Positions 54,783-63,676 are shown, numbered from the stretch's first letter. The stretch: DNA of 64,000 bases from Mesorhizobium sp. WSM3859 (GCF_002295065.1 NZ_NSGG01000018.1:40328-104327), one strand, 5' to 3'. Numbers and translations are program-made. Notes: generated by a model from the sequence alone, not told the origin.

Positions 54783-55087
54783 GCTATGTTGGACGATGCA
54801 TGCGCCAAGCTGCCATGCACGCTACCAAAGACCAGCGCTTGGAAATGTTTGCATGCCGAAGCCAAAAAGGGGAGATCAGCCGGTATCTCGGCTGGCGAAT
54901 TCAACCCGGAGCCCGCCGCTTGACAGTCGGGGGCAACGGCGTACCCTCTTTTAGCTTGATCTTAAATTATGCCCTGGCGTGCCGGTCAGTCGCGATGAGG
55001 GCCATCTGCTGTTCCTAGCGTTCGCGGAACGGCACCGCCTCGTCAAAGCGATATGCCCGACGCGCCTGACGCCAACGGGAGGAGCAA
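54783..55087. other. Upstream region of the DUF1326/DUF2182 pair
   Basis: The 305 bases following the family E repeat contain no convincing gene. A short AT-rich part (54948-54972, TTTTAGCTTGATCTTAAATT) is the likely promoter zone for the DUF1326 gene. One rightward frame crosses the repeat and this region, but its product has no domain and its start lies in the repeat. Confidence 0.4.
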
Positions 55088-55714
55088 ATGGCGGTCAGTT
55101 GGCAGTTGTCCGGAAGCTACTTCGAAAATTGCAGCTGCGATGTCGTATGTCCCTGTCTGATATCCACCAACGCGCAGCTGACATCGAAGCCGACCAAAGG
55201 CGTTTGCGACGTCGGTCTGGTCTTTCACATCGACAAGGGCAATTACGGTGACGTTCGACTGGATGGGCTCAACGTCGCGATGGTCGCGCACACACCAGGC
55301 CCGATGGCGGAAGGCAATTGGACGGCTGCCGCCTATATCGACGAACGGGCCGATGACCGGCAAACGGAGGCGCTGGGCGCGATCTTCACCGGCGGCGCGG
55401 GCGGTCCGATGGCGGTGTTGGCGCCGATGATCGGCACGAATCTCGGCGCCAGGAAGGTTCCGATAGACTATCGGATAGACGGCAAGAAACGGTCGGCGGC
55501 GATTGCGGGCGTGGCGCAGCTGGCGGTCGAACCGCTGCCGACCATGCGCGAGGACGGCGAGATGTGGGCGGCCACCGGCCATCCGGTCAATCCCGACTGG
55601 CTCGGTCTGGCGATGGGGGCCTCAGGCAGCACCTTCAGCGACCATGGCATGAGCTGGGACAATTCCCGCCGCAACGGGCATTACGCGCCGATCAACTGGT
55701 CCGGCCAGCACTAG
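55088..55714 (+). CDS. DUF1326 domain protein
   Basis: The 208-residue protein is a DUF1326 member with the conserved N-terminal SGSYFENCSCDVVCPCL. Its four closely spaced Cys look like a metal or redox site. Further blocks are GVCDVGLVFHIDKGNYGDV and the end GLAMGASGSTFSDHGMSWDN. No signal peptide is present. The function is unknown. A strong GGGAGGAG site precedes the ATG. A DUF2182 membrane protein gene follows after a repeat, a pairing seen widely in bacteria. Confidence 0.85.
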   Translation: MAVSWQLSGSYFENCSCDVVCPCLISTNAQLTSKPTKGVCDVGLVFHIDKGNYGDVRLDGLNVAMVAHTPGPMAEGNWTAAAYIDERADDRQTEALGAIFTGGAGGPMAVLAPMIGTNLGARKVPIDYRIDGKKRSAAIAGVAQLAVEPLPTMREDGEMWAATGHPVNPDWLGLAMGASGSTFSDHGMSWDNSRRNGHYAPINWSGQH

Positions 55715-55815
55715 AGCGTTTCACCGTTTCACGGAAACGGCGATCCGCTCTATCCCTTTGTTTTTACGCAATTCCGGACGGAGAACCGCTCACACTTTTC
55801 CTGGAATTGCTCTAG
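55713..55815. repeat. Family F palindromic repeat between the DUF1326 and DUF2182 genes
   Basis: AGAGCGTTTCACCGTTTCAC and CGGAAACGGCGATCCGCTCT form one hairpin, and GCAATTCCGG with CCTGGAATTGC another, ending CTCTAG. It fills nearly all of the 126-base gap, inside a likely operon. Confidence 0.75.
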
Positions 55816-55840
55816 CGCCTGGCAGCAGAACGGCCCGCTC

Positions 55841-56626
55841 ATGCCGCTGACCCTGCAGCGAAACATCATTCTCACGCTGCTGATTGCCGCGGCCGCGGCG
55901 GCGTGGTGGGCGCTGCTTGCCTGGCAGCAGACCGGCATGGACGTCGACATGCGCATGGACTCCCCCACCATGGGCATGACGGCCACGCTGTTTCTTGCCG
56001 TCTGGCTGATCATGATGATCGCCATGATGTTTCCGGCGGTCGCGCCCATGATCCTGACGTTTCACCAGGTGCAGAGCGGCAAACGGAGCCGCGGCCAGGC
56101 CTTTGTCTCGACCTGGCTGTTCGTAGCCGGCTACATGCTTGTCTGGACGGCAACGGGCGTTCTCGCTTTCGCCGGCGCGGCGGGCGCGGAGATGCTTGCC
56201 GCGCAGGTGGGATTGTCCGCAGCGACGGCCGCGCGCATCGGCGGCGCGCTGCTGATGATGGCGGGCGCCTATCAGCTCTCCCCGTTGAAAGACCTGTGTC
56301 TGGCCAAATGCCGCTCGCCGATCGGGTTTATCCTGACGTCATGGCGCGATGGGCGATGGGGCGCTGTGCGCATGGGCGTGCGGCATGGGCTCTTTTGCCT
56401 GGGCTGCTGCTGGCTGTTGTTCCTCACGCTTTTTCCGCTCGGGATCATGAACGTCGCCGCTATGGCCGTCGTCACCTTGCTGGTCTTTGCGGAGAAGACA
56501 TTCCCGTATGGAGAGAGGATCGCGAAGGTGTCGGGCGTCGCCCTACTTGTTTACGGCGCAGCGGTGCTGGTCTTTCCGCAGGCGCTGCCGACCTTCCAGC
56601 CGATGGACGCGATGATGATGAACTGA
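55841..56626 (+). CDS. DUF2182 integral membrane protein, predicted metal-binding
   Basis: The 261-residue protein has about six to seven membrane spans. It has the family features MGMTATLFLAVWLIMMIAMMFPAVAPMILTF (Met-rich), YQLSPLKDLCLAKCRSP and VRHGLFCLGCCWLLF, the last two with Cys pairs that DUF2182 proteins conserve. These could bind copper or another soft metal; no experiment is known to me. It follows the DUF1326 gene and probably acts with it. No ribosome site is obvious. Confidence 0.82.
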   Translation: MPLTLQRNIILTLLIAAAAAAWWALLAWQQTGMDVDMRMDSPTMGMTATLFLAVWLIMMIAMMFPAVAPMILTFHQVQSGKRSRGQAFVSTWLFVAGYMLVWTATGVLAFAGAAGAEMLAAQVGLSAATAARIGGALLMMAGAYQLSPLKDLCLAKCRSPIGFILTSWRDGRWGAVRMGVRHGLFCLGCCWLLFLTLFPLGIMNVAAMAVVTLLVFAEKTFPYGERIAKVSGVALLVYGAAVLVFPQALPTFQPMDAMMMN

Positions 56627-56699
56627 GCGGCAGAACAAGTGCGACGGCGCGCCACCGCCTTTAAAGCGCATCACGATCTCCTTCTTTCCGGTGCAGACG

Positions 56700-56880
56700 A
56701 TTGGCGAAAGCGCCGGAGCAGCCGATCTCCCCCCTCGAGGGGGAGATGGCCGGCAGGCCAGAGGGGGTCGTCTCACATAGAGCGCCAACGTCCGCTTTCG
56801 CCACGGAAGGCGTCGGCGCTCGACGCGCAGCGACCCCCTCTGTCGCCTTCGGCGACATCTCCCCCCCGAGGGGGGAGATT
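56700..56880. repeat. Family A repeats bordering the holA 3' end
   Basis: A left unit (TTGGCGAAAG core, C-run/G-run stem, GCCGGCAGGC box; 56701-56767) and a right mirrored unit with the GTCGCCTTCGGCGAC variant box (56832-56880) enclose a degenerate core TCCGCTTTCGCCA. The right unit runs into the holA stop codon (56879-56881). Confidence 0.8.
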
Positions 56881-57925
56881 AGCCGCGCTGCCCTAGCCTC
56901 GCGCTTTCAATCGCGATCCCCAGCAGCGCCTGCCTCGCCAGCGCTTCCGACAGGTCCGGCCGCTTGCGGGTCTGCAGCACTGCCGTCTGCAGCCGTCCCA
57001 ACGCGCGGCCGAGCGCATCGACGTTCCAGCGCTCCAGCGTCTTTTCCACTAGCTTGCGGCGCGAGAAGAAGACCGGCGGACGGGCGCCGGCAACGACCGA
57101 GGCGGCGTTGCGACCGCCGCTCTCCATCTGGCCGCGCATCGCCTGGATCGCCTGCAATTGCCGCATCGCCGAGGACAGCACCAGGAACGGATGGCCGCCG
57201 GACTGGCAATGGCGGGTGAAGGCGATGTCGAAATCGCCGACCTTGCCGTCCAGCATGGCGTCGACGGCGGCGTCGAAGGAGGCGCCGGAGACGTCGCCCG
57301 ACAGCGCGTTGATGTCCTCGATGCCGATCTCCTTGCGGCCGTGCGCATAGAGCACGAGCTTTTCGATCTCGCCGCGCGAGGCGAGCCGGTCGCCGCCCAG
57401 ATTGCGGCGCAGCGCCTGGCGGGCGTCCAGGCTCATCGACATGCCGGCCTTGCGCAATTCGTCGTCGATCACCGAATCCAGGTCGCGGGCCTCGTCGGCA
57501 TAGCAGGGCAGAGCGATGGCGTTGCCGGCGGCCTCGACGATGGCCCGCAAACCGGTGCCCTTCTTCAGGTCGCCGGCCTCGATGAGAATGATGGCGTCGC
57601 GCGCGGGCTCGGCTGTCAGCGCCTTGATGTCGTCGGCCAGCGCCTTCTGACCGCTGGCATTGCGCACCCAAAGCAGCCGCCGGTCGGAAAACATCGGCAC
57701 CGTGCGCGCCTCGTCGAGCAGCCGGCCTTCATCCCGGTCAACCTCCGCGCCGTCGAGCTTGACCACGGAGAAGGGGTCGTCGAGCGGCAGGCCAGTTTTC
57801 ACGGCGAAGGCTTTTGCACGCTCGGCGACAAGGCCGCGGTCGGGGCCGTAAAGCAGGACGACTCCCATGGAGGGGTCCGGCCTCGCCAGCCACGAATCGA
57901 CCTCGTATCCTTTCTTCTGTGCCAT
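56879..57925 (-). CDS. holA: DNA polymerase III delta subunit HolA
   Basis: HolA opens the sliding clamp in the clamp loader. The 348-residue protein has the start VDSWLARPDPSMGVVLLYGPDRGLVAERA (delta-type Walker-like strand), FSVVKLDGAEVDRDEGRL, RRLLWVRNASG and the C-terminal helical collar RQLQAIQAMRGQME. No complete P-loop is present, as expected for delta. It converges with the parAB side. In many rhizobia lptE and leuS precede holA on the same strand; here a repeat and the bkd cluster occupy that place. Confidence 0.93.
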   Translation of the reverse strand: MAQKKGYEVDSWLARPDPSMGVVLLYGPDRGLVAERAKAFAVKTGLPLDDPFSVVKLDGAEVDRDEGRLLDEARTVPMFSDRRLLWVRNASGQKALADDIKALTAEPARDAIILIEAGDLKKGTGLRAIVEAAGNAIALPCYADEARDLDSVIDDELRKAGMSMSLDARQALRRNLGGDRLASRGEIEKLVLYAHGRKEIGIEDINALSGDVSGASFDAAVDAMLDGKVGDFDIAFTRHCQSGGHPFLVLSSAMRQLQAIQAMRGQMESGGRNAASVVAGARPPVFFSRRKLVEKTLERWNVDALGRALGRLQTAVLQTRKRPDLSEALARQALLGIAIESARLGQRG

Positions 57926-57970
57926 GGCGGATGGGTTAGCATGAGGCGGGGCGGGGGAACCAGCGCCATC

Positions 57971-58117
57971 TCCTTCTCCCCTTGTGGGAGAAGGTGGCCG
58001 CGTAGCGGCCGGATGAGGGGTGCTCCAGGGAACGCCGACGTCTCACTCCGCTGGAACACCCCTCATCCGTCTCGGCGCTGCGCGCCGATCCACCTTCTCC
58101 CACAAGGGGAGAAGGGG
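57971..58117. repeat. Family C palindromic repeat copy 2
   Basis: Inverted arms CTCCCCTTGTGGGAGAAGG and CCTTCTCCCACAAGGGGAGA flank GGATGAGGGGTGCTCCAGGG and its mirror TGGAACACCCCTCATCC. The rest of the 57926-58374 gap (58118-58374) is the leader of the bkd operon, with AAACATCGACAAGAAATTTC as its most AT-rich part. Confidence 0.82.
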
Positions 58118-58374
58118 AGGTCGCGCCCGGCCGCAGCCTCCCAATTGCATTTTCTAACGGCAACCGCCTCGCAAACTTCCGCCAAATTGCGCGCAGGGCG
58201 AAAACATCGACAAGAAATTTCGTCGCCATATCTGCATCTTGAGCCTGCGCGCCGCATCGGCTTGCCGAGGCCGGGGCCGGGGAGGAAGGCCGTGGCCAGA
58301 CTCGGCGAATTCGCACTGGTGTGGCGGCGCGGATGTGCAAAGATCGCACCGGCAACATTGGAGGATGTGAGCTC

Positions 58375-59607
58375 ATGGCCGATGCTGGAATGTTGCGCTT
58401 TCATGTGCCCGAGCCGGAGGTGCGGCCCGGCGGCACGCCCGACTTCTCCAATGTGACCATTCCCAAGGCCGGCTCGGTGCCGCGTCCGGAGATCGACGTC
58501 GATCCGCGCACCATCCGCGACATGGCTTTCTCCATCATCCGCGTGCTCAACCGCGCCGGCGAGGCGGTTGGGGCGTGGTCGGGGCTGCTCAGCGACCAGG
58601 AACTGCTTGAAGGCCTGCGCCACATGATGACGCTTCGGACCTTCGACGCGCGCATGCAGATGGCGCAGCGCCAGGGCAAGACCTCCTTCTACATGCAGCA
58701 TCTCGGCGAAGAGGCAGTGAGCTGCGCGTTCCGCAGGGCGCTTCAGCCGGGCGACATGAATTTCCCGACTTATCGACAAGCAGGCCTTCTCATCGCCGAC
58801 GGCTATCCGATGGTCACGATGATGAACCAGATCTATTCCAACGAGGCCGATCCGCTGAAGGGCCGGCAGCTGCCGGTCATGTATTCCTCGAAGGAGCACG
58901 GCTTCTTCTCGATCTCGGGCAATCTGGCGACGCAATATATCCAGGCGGTCGGCTGGGCGATGGCCTCGGCGATCTCCAACGATTCGCGCATCGCCGCCGC
59001 CTGGATCGGCGACGGCTCGACCGCGGAGTCCGATTTTCACGCGGCGCTGGTCTTCGCCTCGACCTACAAGGCTCCGGTCGTGCTCAACGTGGTCAACAAC
59101 CAGTGGGCGATCTCGACTTTCCAGGGCATCGCGCGCGGCGGCTCCGGCACATTCGCCGCACGCGGCCTTGGCTTCGGCATTCCTTCGCTGCGCGTCGACG
59201 GCAATGACTACCTCGCGGTGCATGCCGTGGCGAAATGGGCGGCGGAACGGGCGCGCGCCAATTTCGGACCGACGCTGGTCGAATATGTCACCTACCGCGC
59301 CGGCGCGCATTCGACGTCGGACGATCCGTCGGCCTACCGGCCGAAGGCCGAGTCCGACGCCTGGCCGCTCGGCGATCCGGTTATCCGGCTCAAGAACCAC
59401 CTGATCCACAAAGGCGTCTGGTCCGAGGATCGCCACACCCAGGCGGAAGCCGAGATCCTGGAGACGGTGATCGCCGCGCAGAAGGAGGCCGAGGGCCACG
59501 GCACGCTGCATGCCGGCGGCAAGCCGTCGACCCGCGACATGTTCGAGGGCGTCTATGCCGAGATGCCGCCGCATCTCAGGCGCCAGCGCCAGCAGGCGGG
59601 GGTCTGA
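58375..59607 (+). CDS. bkdA1: Branched-chain 2-oxoacid dehydrogenase E1 alpha subunit
   Basis: The ThDP enzyme decarboxylates 2-oxoacids from Leu, Ile and Val. The 410-residue protein has the long N-terminal extension and the block MMTLRTFDARMQMAQRQGKTSFYMQHLGEEA typical of BCKDH E1 alpha. The ThDP motif GDGSTAESDFHAALVFAS ... NN and the phosphorylation-loop-like YRAGAHSTSDDPSAYRP are also present. ATG 58375 follows a GGAGG site with a 10-base spacer and gives the usual length. The E1 beta gene begins two bases after its stop. Confidence 0.95.
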   Translation: MADAGMLRFHVPEPEVRPGGTPDFSNVTIPKAGSVPRPEIDVDPRTIRDMAFSIIRVLNRAGEAVGAWSGLLSDQELLEGLRHMMTLRTFDARMQMAQRQGKTSFYMQHLGEEAVSCAFRRALQPGDMNFPTYRQAGLLIADGYPMVTMMNQIYSNEADPLKGRQLPVMYSSKEHGFFSISGNLATQYIQAVGWAMASAISNDSRIAAAWIGDGSTAESDFHAALVFASTYKAPVVLNVVNNQWAISTFQGIARGGSGTFAARGLGFGIPSLRVDGNDYLAVHAVAKWAAERARANFGPTLVEYVTYRAGAHSTSDDPSAYRPKAESDAWPLGDPVIRLKNHLIHKGVWSEDRHTQAEAEILETVIAAQKEAEGHGTLHAGGKPSTRDMFEGVYAEMPPHLRRQRQQAGV

Positions 59608-59609
59608 CC

Positions 59610-60623
59610 ATGCCAAGGCGTACCATGATCGAGGCGATCCGTGACGCCATGGACGTGTCGATGGGCCGCGACAGCAAAGTCATCGTCTATGGCGAGGATG
59701 TCGGCTTCTTCGGCGGCGTCTTCCGCGCCACGCAAGGCCTGCAGGCCAAATACGGCAAGAGCCGCTGCTTCGACGCGCCGATCAGCGAATCCGGCATCGT
59801 CGGTTCGGCCATCGGCATGGCCGCCTACGGGCTGCGTCCTTGTGTCGAGGTGCAGTTTGCCGACTATGTTTATCCGGCCTACGACCAGATCGTGTCAGAG
59901 GCAGCGCGGCTGCGTTACCGTTCGAACGGCGACTTCACCTGCCCGATCGTGGTGCGCATGCCGACTGGCGGCGGCATTTTCGGCGGTCAGACGCACAGCC
60001 AAAGCCCAGAAGCGCTGTTCACCCATGTCTCCGGCCTGAAGGTGATCGTGCCCTCCAATCCGCACGACGCCAAGGGGTTGCTGATCGCGGCGATCGAGGA
60101 TCCGGATCCGGTGATCTTCCTCGAACCGAAGCGGCTCTATAATGGGCCGTTCGACGGCCACCACGACAAGCCGGTGACGCCATGGTCGAAACATGAGCTC
60201 GGCGAGGTCGCCGACGGCCATTACACGATCCCGCTCGGCAAGGCGGCGATCCGCCGCCAGGGTTCGGCCGTGACGGTGCTCGCCTATGGCACGATGGTCT
60301 ATGTGGCACAGGCTGCGGCCGAGGAGACCGGCATCGACGCCGAGGTGATCGATCTGAGGACGCTGCTTCCGCTCGACCTCGACACGATCGTCAGCTCGGT
60401 GAAGAAGACCGGACGCTGCGTCGTCGTGCATGAAGCGACGCTGACTTCCGGCTTCGGCGCCGAGCTGGTCTCGCTGGTGCAGGAGAACTGCTTCTACCAT
60501 CTGGAAGCGCCGGTGGCACGGGTCGCCGGCTGGGACACGCCCTATCCGCACGCACAGGAATGGGATTACTTCCCCGGCCCGGCGCGGGTCGGCCGCGCGC
60601 TCTTCGAAACATTGGAAGCTTAG
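59610..60623 (+). CDS. bkdA2: Branched-chain 2-oxoacid dehydrogenase E1 beta subunit
   Basis: The 337-residue protein pairs with E1 alpha to form the heterotetramer. It has MIEAIRDAMDVSMGRDSKVIVYGEDVGFFGGVFRAT with the ThDP-activating Glu, CFDAPISESGIVGSAIGMAAYG, VRMPTGGGIFGGQTHSQSPEA, and the transketolase C-terminal DLRTLLPLDLDTI. Its length and the two-base spacing to E1 alpha agree with the operon bkdA1-bkdA2-bkdB-lpd. Confidence 0.95.
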   Translation: MPRRTMIEAIRDAMDVSMGRDSKVIVYGEDVGFFGGVFRATQGLQAKYGKSRCFDAPISESGIVGSAIGMAAYGLRPCVEVQFADYVYPAYDQIVSEAARLRYRSNGDFTCPIVVRMPTGGGIFGGQTHSQSPEALFTHVSGLKVIVPSNPHDAKGLLIAAIEDPDPVIFLEPKRLYNGPFDGHHDKPVTPWSKHELGEVADGHYTIPLGKAAIRRQGSAVTVLAYGTMVYVAQAAAEETGIDAEVIDLRTLLPLDLDTIVSSVKKTGRCVVVHEATLTSGFGAELVSLVQENCFYHLEAPVARVAGWDTPYPHAQEWDYFPGPARVGRALFETLEA

Positions 60624-60636
60624 GGGGAGGCCTGAC

Positions 60637-62043
60637 ATGGGCGAACACGTCATCAAGCTTCCCGATGTGGGCGAAGGCGTCGCCGAGGCCGAGCTTGTCG
60701 AATGGCACGTCAAGGTCGGCGACCTCGTGCGCGAGGACACCGTCCTGGCCGCCGTCATGACCGACAAGGCAACCGTCGAGATCCCCTCGCCCGTCGACGG
60801 CGAGATCCTGTGGCTCGGCGCCGAGATCGGCGAGACGGTGGCGATCGGCTCGCCGATCGTGCGGCTGAAGGTGGCCGGCGAAGGCAATGTGAAGGCCGCC
60901 GCCGATGAGAGCAGCGAGAAGACCACCGCCGCTGGGGTGGACGCCGCTGGGGTTGGCCGCGGCTCTCGCCCTTCCGTCCGGCCCGGCCAAGAAACACCGC
61001 CGTCATCCTCGGGCTCGTCCCGAGGATCCACCGGTCCATCAGGAATGGCGACGCCGCATCCTTCAAGGCCGGCAGATCCTCGGGACAAGCCCGAGGATGA
61101 CGGCGTCAAAACGAACCGTGCCGCGCCGAAGACCGCGCGCCCTGCCTCCATCTCCGGCGCGCCGCGCGCGGAAGGTGAGAAGCCGCTGGCTTCGCCGGCC
61201 GTGCGGCTGCGCGCCAAGGAAGCCGGCATCGACCTGCGCCAGGTGCCGGGCAGCGGTCCGGCCGGGCGGATCAGCCATGAGGACATCGATGCGTTCGTGG
61301 CGCGGGGCCCGCAGCTCGCCCGCGCCACCGGACTTGCGCGCAAGGACGGCGTCGAGGACATCAAGGTCGTAGGGCTCAGGCGCAAGATCGCCGAAAAGAT
61401 GTCGCTGGCCAAATCGCGCATCCCGCACATCACCTATGTCGAGGAGGTCGACGTCACGGCATTGGAGGAACTGCGCGCGACGCTGAACAAGGAGAAGCGG
61501 GCGGATCGCCCGAAGCTGACGCTGCTGCCCTTCCTGATGCGGGCGATGGTCAAGGCCATCGCCGAACAGCCCAACCTCAACGCCTTGTTCGACGACGAAG
61601 CCGGCATCATCCACCAGCATGAAGGCATCCATATCGGCATCGCCGCGCAGACGCCCAACGGGCTGGTGGTGCCGGTGGTAAAACATGCCGAGGCGCGCGA
61701 CCTCTGGGATAGTGCTGTGGAAGTGAACCGGCTGGCCGATGCGGCCAAGGCCGGCACGGCGAACCGCGAGGAGCTGTCCGGCTCGACCATCACCATCACC
61801 TCGCTCGGCGCCATGGGCGGCGTGGCGACCACGCCGGTCATCAACTATCCGGAAGTGGCGATCATCGGCGTCAACAAGATCATGGTGCGGCCGGTGTGGG
61901 ACGGCACGCAGTTCATCCCGCGCAAGATGATGAACCTGTCGTCCAGCTTCGACCACCGCGTCATCGACGGCTGGGATGCCGCGGTTTTCGTGCAGCGCAT
62001 CAAGGCTCTGCTCGAGACGCCGGCGCTGATCTTCGTGGATTGA
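60637..62043 (+). CDS. bkdB: Dihydrolipoamide acyltransferase E2 of the branched-chain 2-oxoacid dehydrogenase complex
   Basis: E2 carries acyl groups on lipoyl and passes them to CoA. The 468-residue protein has one lipoyl domain (1-80, lipoyl Lys44 in MTDKATVEIP), a linker, and an E1/E3-binding domain (about 186-224, ASPAVRLRAKEAGIDLRQVPG). The 2-oxoacid catalytic domain (about 240-468) ends in SSFDHRVIDGWDAA with the catalytic His and Asp. The linker holds 36 residues encoded by an in-frame 108-bp palindromic repeat (60998-61105), giving SSSGSSRGSTG ... ADPRDKPEDDG. Confidence 0.96.
   Translation: MGEHVIKLPDVGEGVAEAELVEWHVKVGDLVREDTVLAAVMTDKATVEIPSPVDGEILWLGAEIGETVAIGSPIVRLKVAGEGNVKAAADESSEKTTAAGVDAAGVGRGSRPSVRPGQETPPSSSGSSRGSTGPSGMATPHPSRPADPRDKPEDDGVKTNRAAPKTARPASISGAPRAEGEKPLASPAVRLRAKEAGIDLRQVPGSGPAGRISHEDIDAFVARGPQLARATGLARKDGVEDIKVVGLRRKIAEKMSLAKSRIPHITYVEEVDVTALEELRATLNKEKRADRPKLTLLPFLMRAMVKAIAEQPNLNALFDDEAGIIHQHEGIHIGIAAQTPNGLVVPVVKHAEARDLWDSAVEVNRLADAAKAGTANREELSGSTITITSLGAMGGVATTPVINYPEVAIIGVNKIMVRPVWDGTQFIPRKMMNLSSSFDHRVIDGWDAAVFVQRIKALLETPALIFVD
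60998..61105. repeat. 108-bp palindromic repeat inserted in frame in bkdB
   Basis: Arms at 60998-61028 and 61075-61105 are inverted copies that pair at 30 of 31 places (CGCCGTCATCCTCGGGCT ... and its mirror). The centre is 46 bases. The total of 108 is a multiple of three, and no stop occurs in the bkdB frame. The encoded ADPRDKPEDDG string is the translation often seen where this rhizobial repeat extends ORFs. No other full copy is in the window. Confidence 0.85.
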
Positions 62044-62090
62044 GGCGGCGGATGTTGGGCTCGAACGTCGCGGCGCCGGCATGCGCGCTC

Positions 62091-62239
62091 CCCCTTCTCC
62101 CCTTGTGGGAGAAGGTGTCGCCGAAGGCGACGGATGAGGGGTGTTCCAGGGAAAGCCGACGTCTCACTCCGCTGGAACACCCCTCATCCGTCTCGGCGCT
62201 GACGCGCCGATCCACCTTCCCCCACAAGGGGGGAAGGGA
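62091..62239. repeat. Family C palindromic repeat copy 3
   Basis: Inverted arms CTTCTCCCCTTGTGGGAGAA and CACCTTCCCCCACAAGGGGG enclose GATGAGGGGTGTTCCAGGGA and TGGAACACCCCTCATCC. It separates bkdB from lpdA and would form a large hairpin within the operon mRNA. Confidence 0.82.
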
Positions 62240-62275
62240 AGGCGCGCACCAGTCATCGCCGAGAGGACAGCCAAC

Positions 62276-63673
62276 ATGAAAGAAATCTCCTGCAAGCTGC
62301 TCGTCATCGGCGCCGGGCCGGGTGGCTATGTCTGCGCCATCCGCGCCGGGCAGCTCGGCGTCGACACCGTCATCGTCGAGGCGGGCAAGCCGGGAGGCAC
62401 CTGCCTCAATGTCGGCTGCATCCCGTCCAAGGCGTTGATCCATGCCGCCGAGGAGTTCGAGAAAATAGCGCATATGGCCGCCGGCAAGGACCCGCTCGGC
62501 ATCAAGGTCGCCGCGCCGACGCTGGAACTAGCGAAAACCGTCGCTTGGAAGGACGGTATCGTTAGCCGGCTCAACAGCGGCGTGGCCGGGCTGCTGAAGA
62601 AGGCCAAGGTGAAGACCGTGCAGGGTTGGGCAACGTTCCGCGACGGCAAGACCGTCGAGGTCGAGACCGAGACCGGGACACAAGTCATCCGCGCCGAAAC
62701 GGTGGTGATCGCCACCGGCTCGGCGCCGGTCGAGCTGCCGTTCCTGCCGTTCGGCGGTCCGGTCATCTCGTCGACCGAGGCGCTGGCGCTGAGCGATGTG
62801 CCGAAGAAGCTCGCGGTCGTCGGCGGCGGCTATATCGGGCTCGAGCTCGGCATGGCCTTCGCCAAGCTGGGCGCCAAGGTCACGGTGGTCGAAGCGCTGC
62901 CGCGCGTGCTGGCGCAATATGATGCCGAGCTGACGAGGCCGGTGCTGAAGCAGCTCGGCGAGCTCGGCGTCGACGTGATGACTGGCGCGAAAGCCAAGGG
63001 GCTATCTACCAAGAGCGATGCTTTGCTGGTGGAAACCGCCGATGGCAAGAGTGCCAAGATCGCCGCCGACAGGATTTTGGTCACGGTCGGCCGCAAGCCG
63101 CTGACCGAGGGCTGGGGGCTGGAGCAGATCGACCTCGACAGGGCGGGAAAATTCATCCGCATCGACGATCAGTGCCGCAGCTCGATGCGCGGCATCTATG
63201 CCATCGGCGACGTCACCGGCGAGCCGATGCTGGCGCACCGCGCCATGGCGCAGGGCGAGATGGTGGCCGAGATCGTCGCCGGCCATAAAAGAAGCTGGGA
63301 CAAGCGCGCCATTCCCGCGATCTGCTTCACCGATCCGGAGCTGGTCACCGCCGGCCTGTCACCGGAAGAAGCGAAGGCGTTCGCCGGCGAGGTCAAGATC
63401 GGCCAGTTCCCGTTCGCCGCCAATGGGCGGGCGATGACCAGGCAGGGCGAGGACGGTTTCGTGCGGGTCGTGGCCCGCGCCGACAATCACCTGGTGCTCG
63501 GCATCCAGGCGGTCGGGCAAGGCGTGTCGGAACTGTCGGCTGCCTTCGGCCTGGCGCTCGAAATGGGCGCGCGGCTGGAGGATATCGCCGGCACGATCCA
63601 CGCGCATCCGACGCAAGGCGAAGGGTTCCAGGAAGCGGCGCTGAAGGCGTTGGGGCACGCGCTGCATGTTTAG
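62276..63673 (+). CDS. lpdA: Dihydrolipoamide dehydrogenase (E3)
   Basis: E3 reoxidises dihydrolipoamide with NAD+. The 465-residue flavoprotein has the FAD motif VIGAGPGGYVCAIRAGQLG, the redox disulfide GGTCLNVGCIPSK (C43, C48), the NAD motif VVGGGYIGLELGMAFAKLG, IYAIGDVTGEPMLAHRAMAQGE and the catalytic His-Glu in TIHAHPTQGE near the end. ATG 62276 follows GAGAGGAC. An in-frame extension back to 62141 is repeat sequence and is rejected. It is the last gene of the bkd cluster. Confidence 0.96.
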   Translation: MKEISCKLLVIGAGPGGYVCAIRAGQLGVDTVIVEAGKPGGTCLNVGCIPSKALIHAAEEFEKIAHMAAGKDPLGIKVAAPTLELAKTVAWKDGIVSRLNSGVAGLLKKAKVKTVQGWATFRDGKTVEVETETGTQVIRAETVVIATGSAPVELPFLPFGGPVISSTEALALSDVPKKLAVVGGGYIGLELGMAFAKLGAKVTVVEALPRVLAQYDAELTRPVLKQLGELGVDVMTGAKAKGLSTKSDALLVETADGKSAKIAADRILVTVGRKPLTEGWGLEQIDLDRAGKFIRIDDQCRSSMRGIYAIGDVTGEPMLAHRAMAQGEMVAEIVAGHKRSWDKRAIPAICFTDPELVTAGLSPEEAKAFAGEVKIGQFPFAANGRAMTRQGEDGFVRVVARADNHLVLGIQAVGQGVSELSAAFGLALEMGARLEDIAGTIHAHPTQGEGFQEAALKALGHALHV

Positions 63674-63676
63674 CTC

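Noticed and set aside
54743..55018. 91-codon rightward ORF before the DUF1326 gene
   Set aside because: It starts inside the family E repeat and has no domain. The composition is not gene-like.
62141..62275. N-terminal extension of LpdA
   Set aside because: The extra 45 codons are translated family C repeat. The conserved E3 N-terminus starts at ATG 62276 with a good ribosome site.
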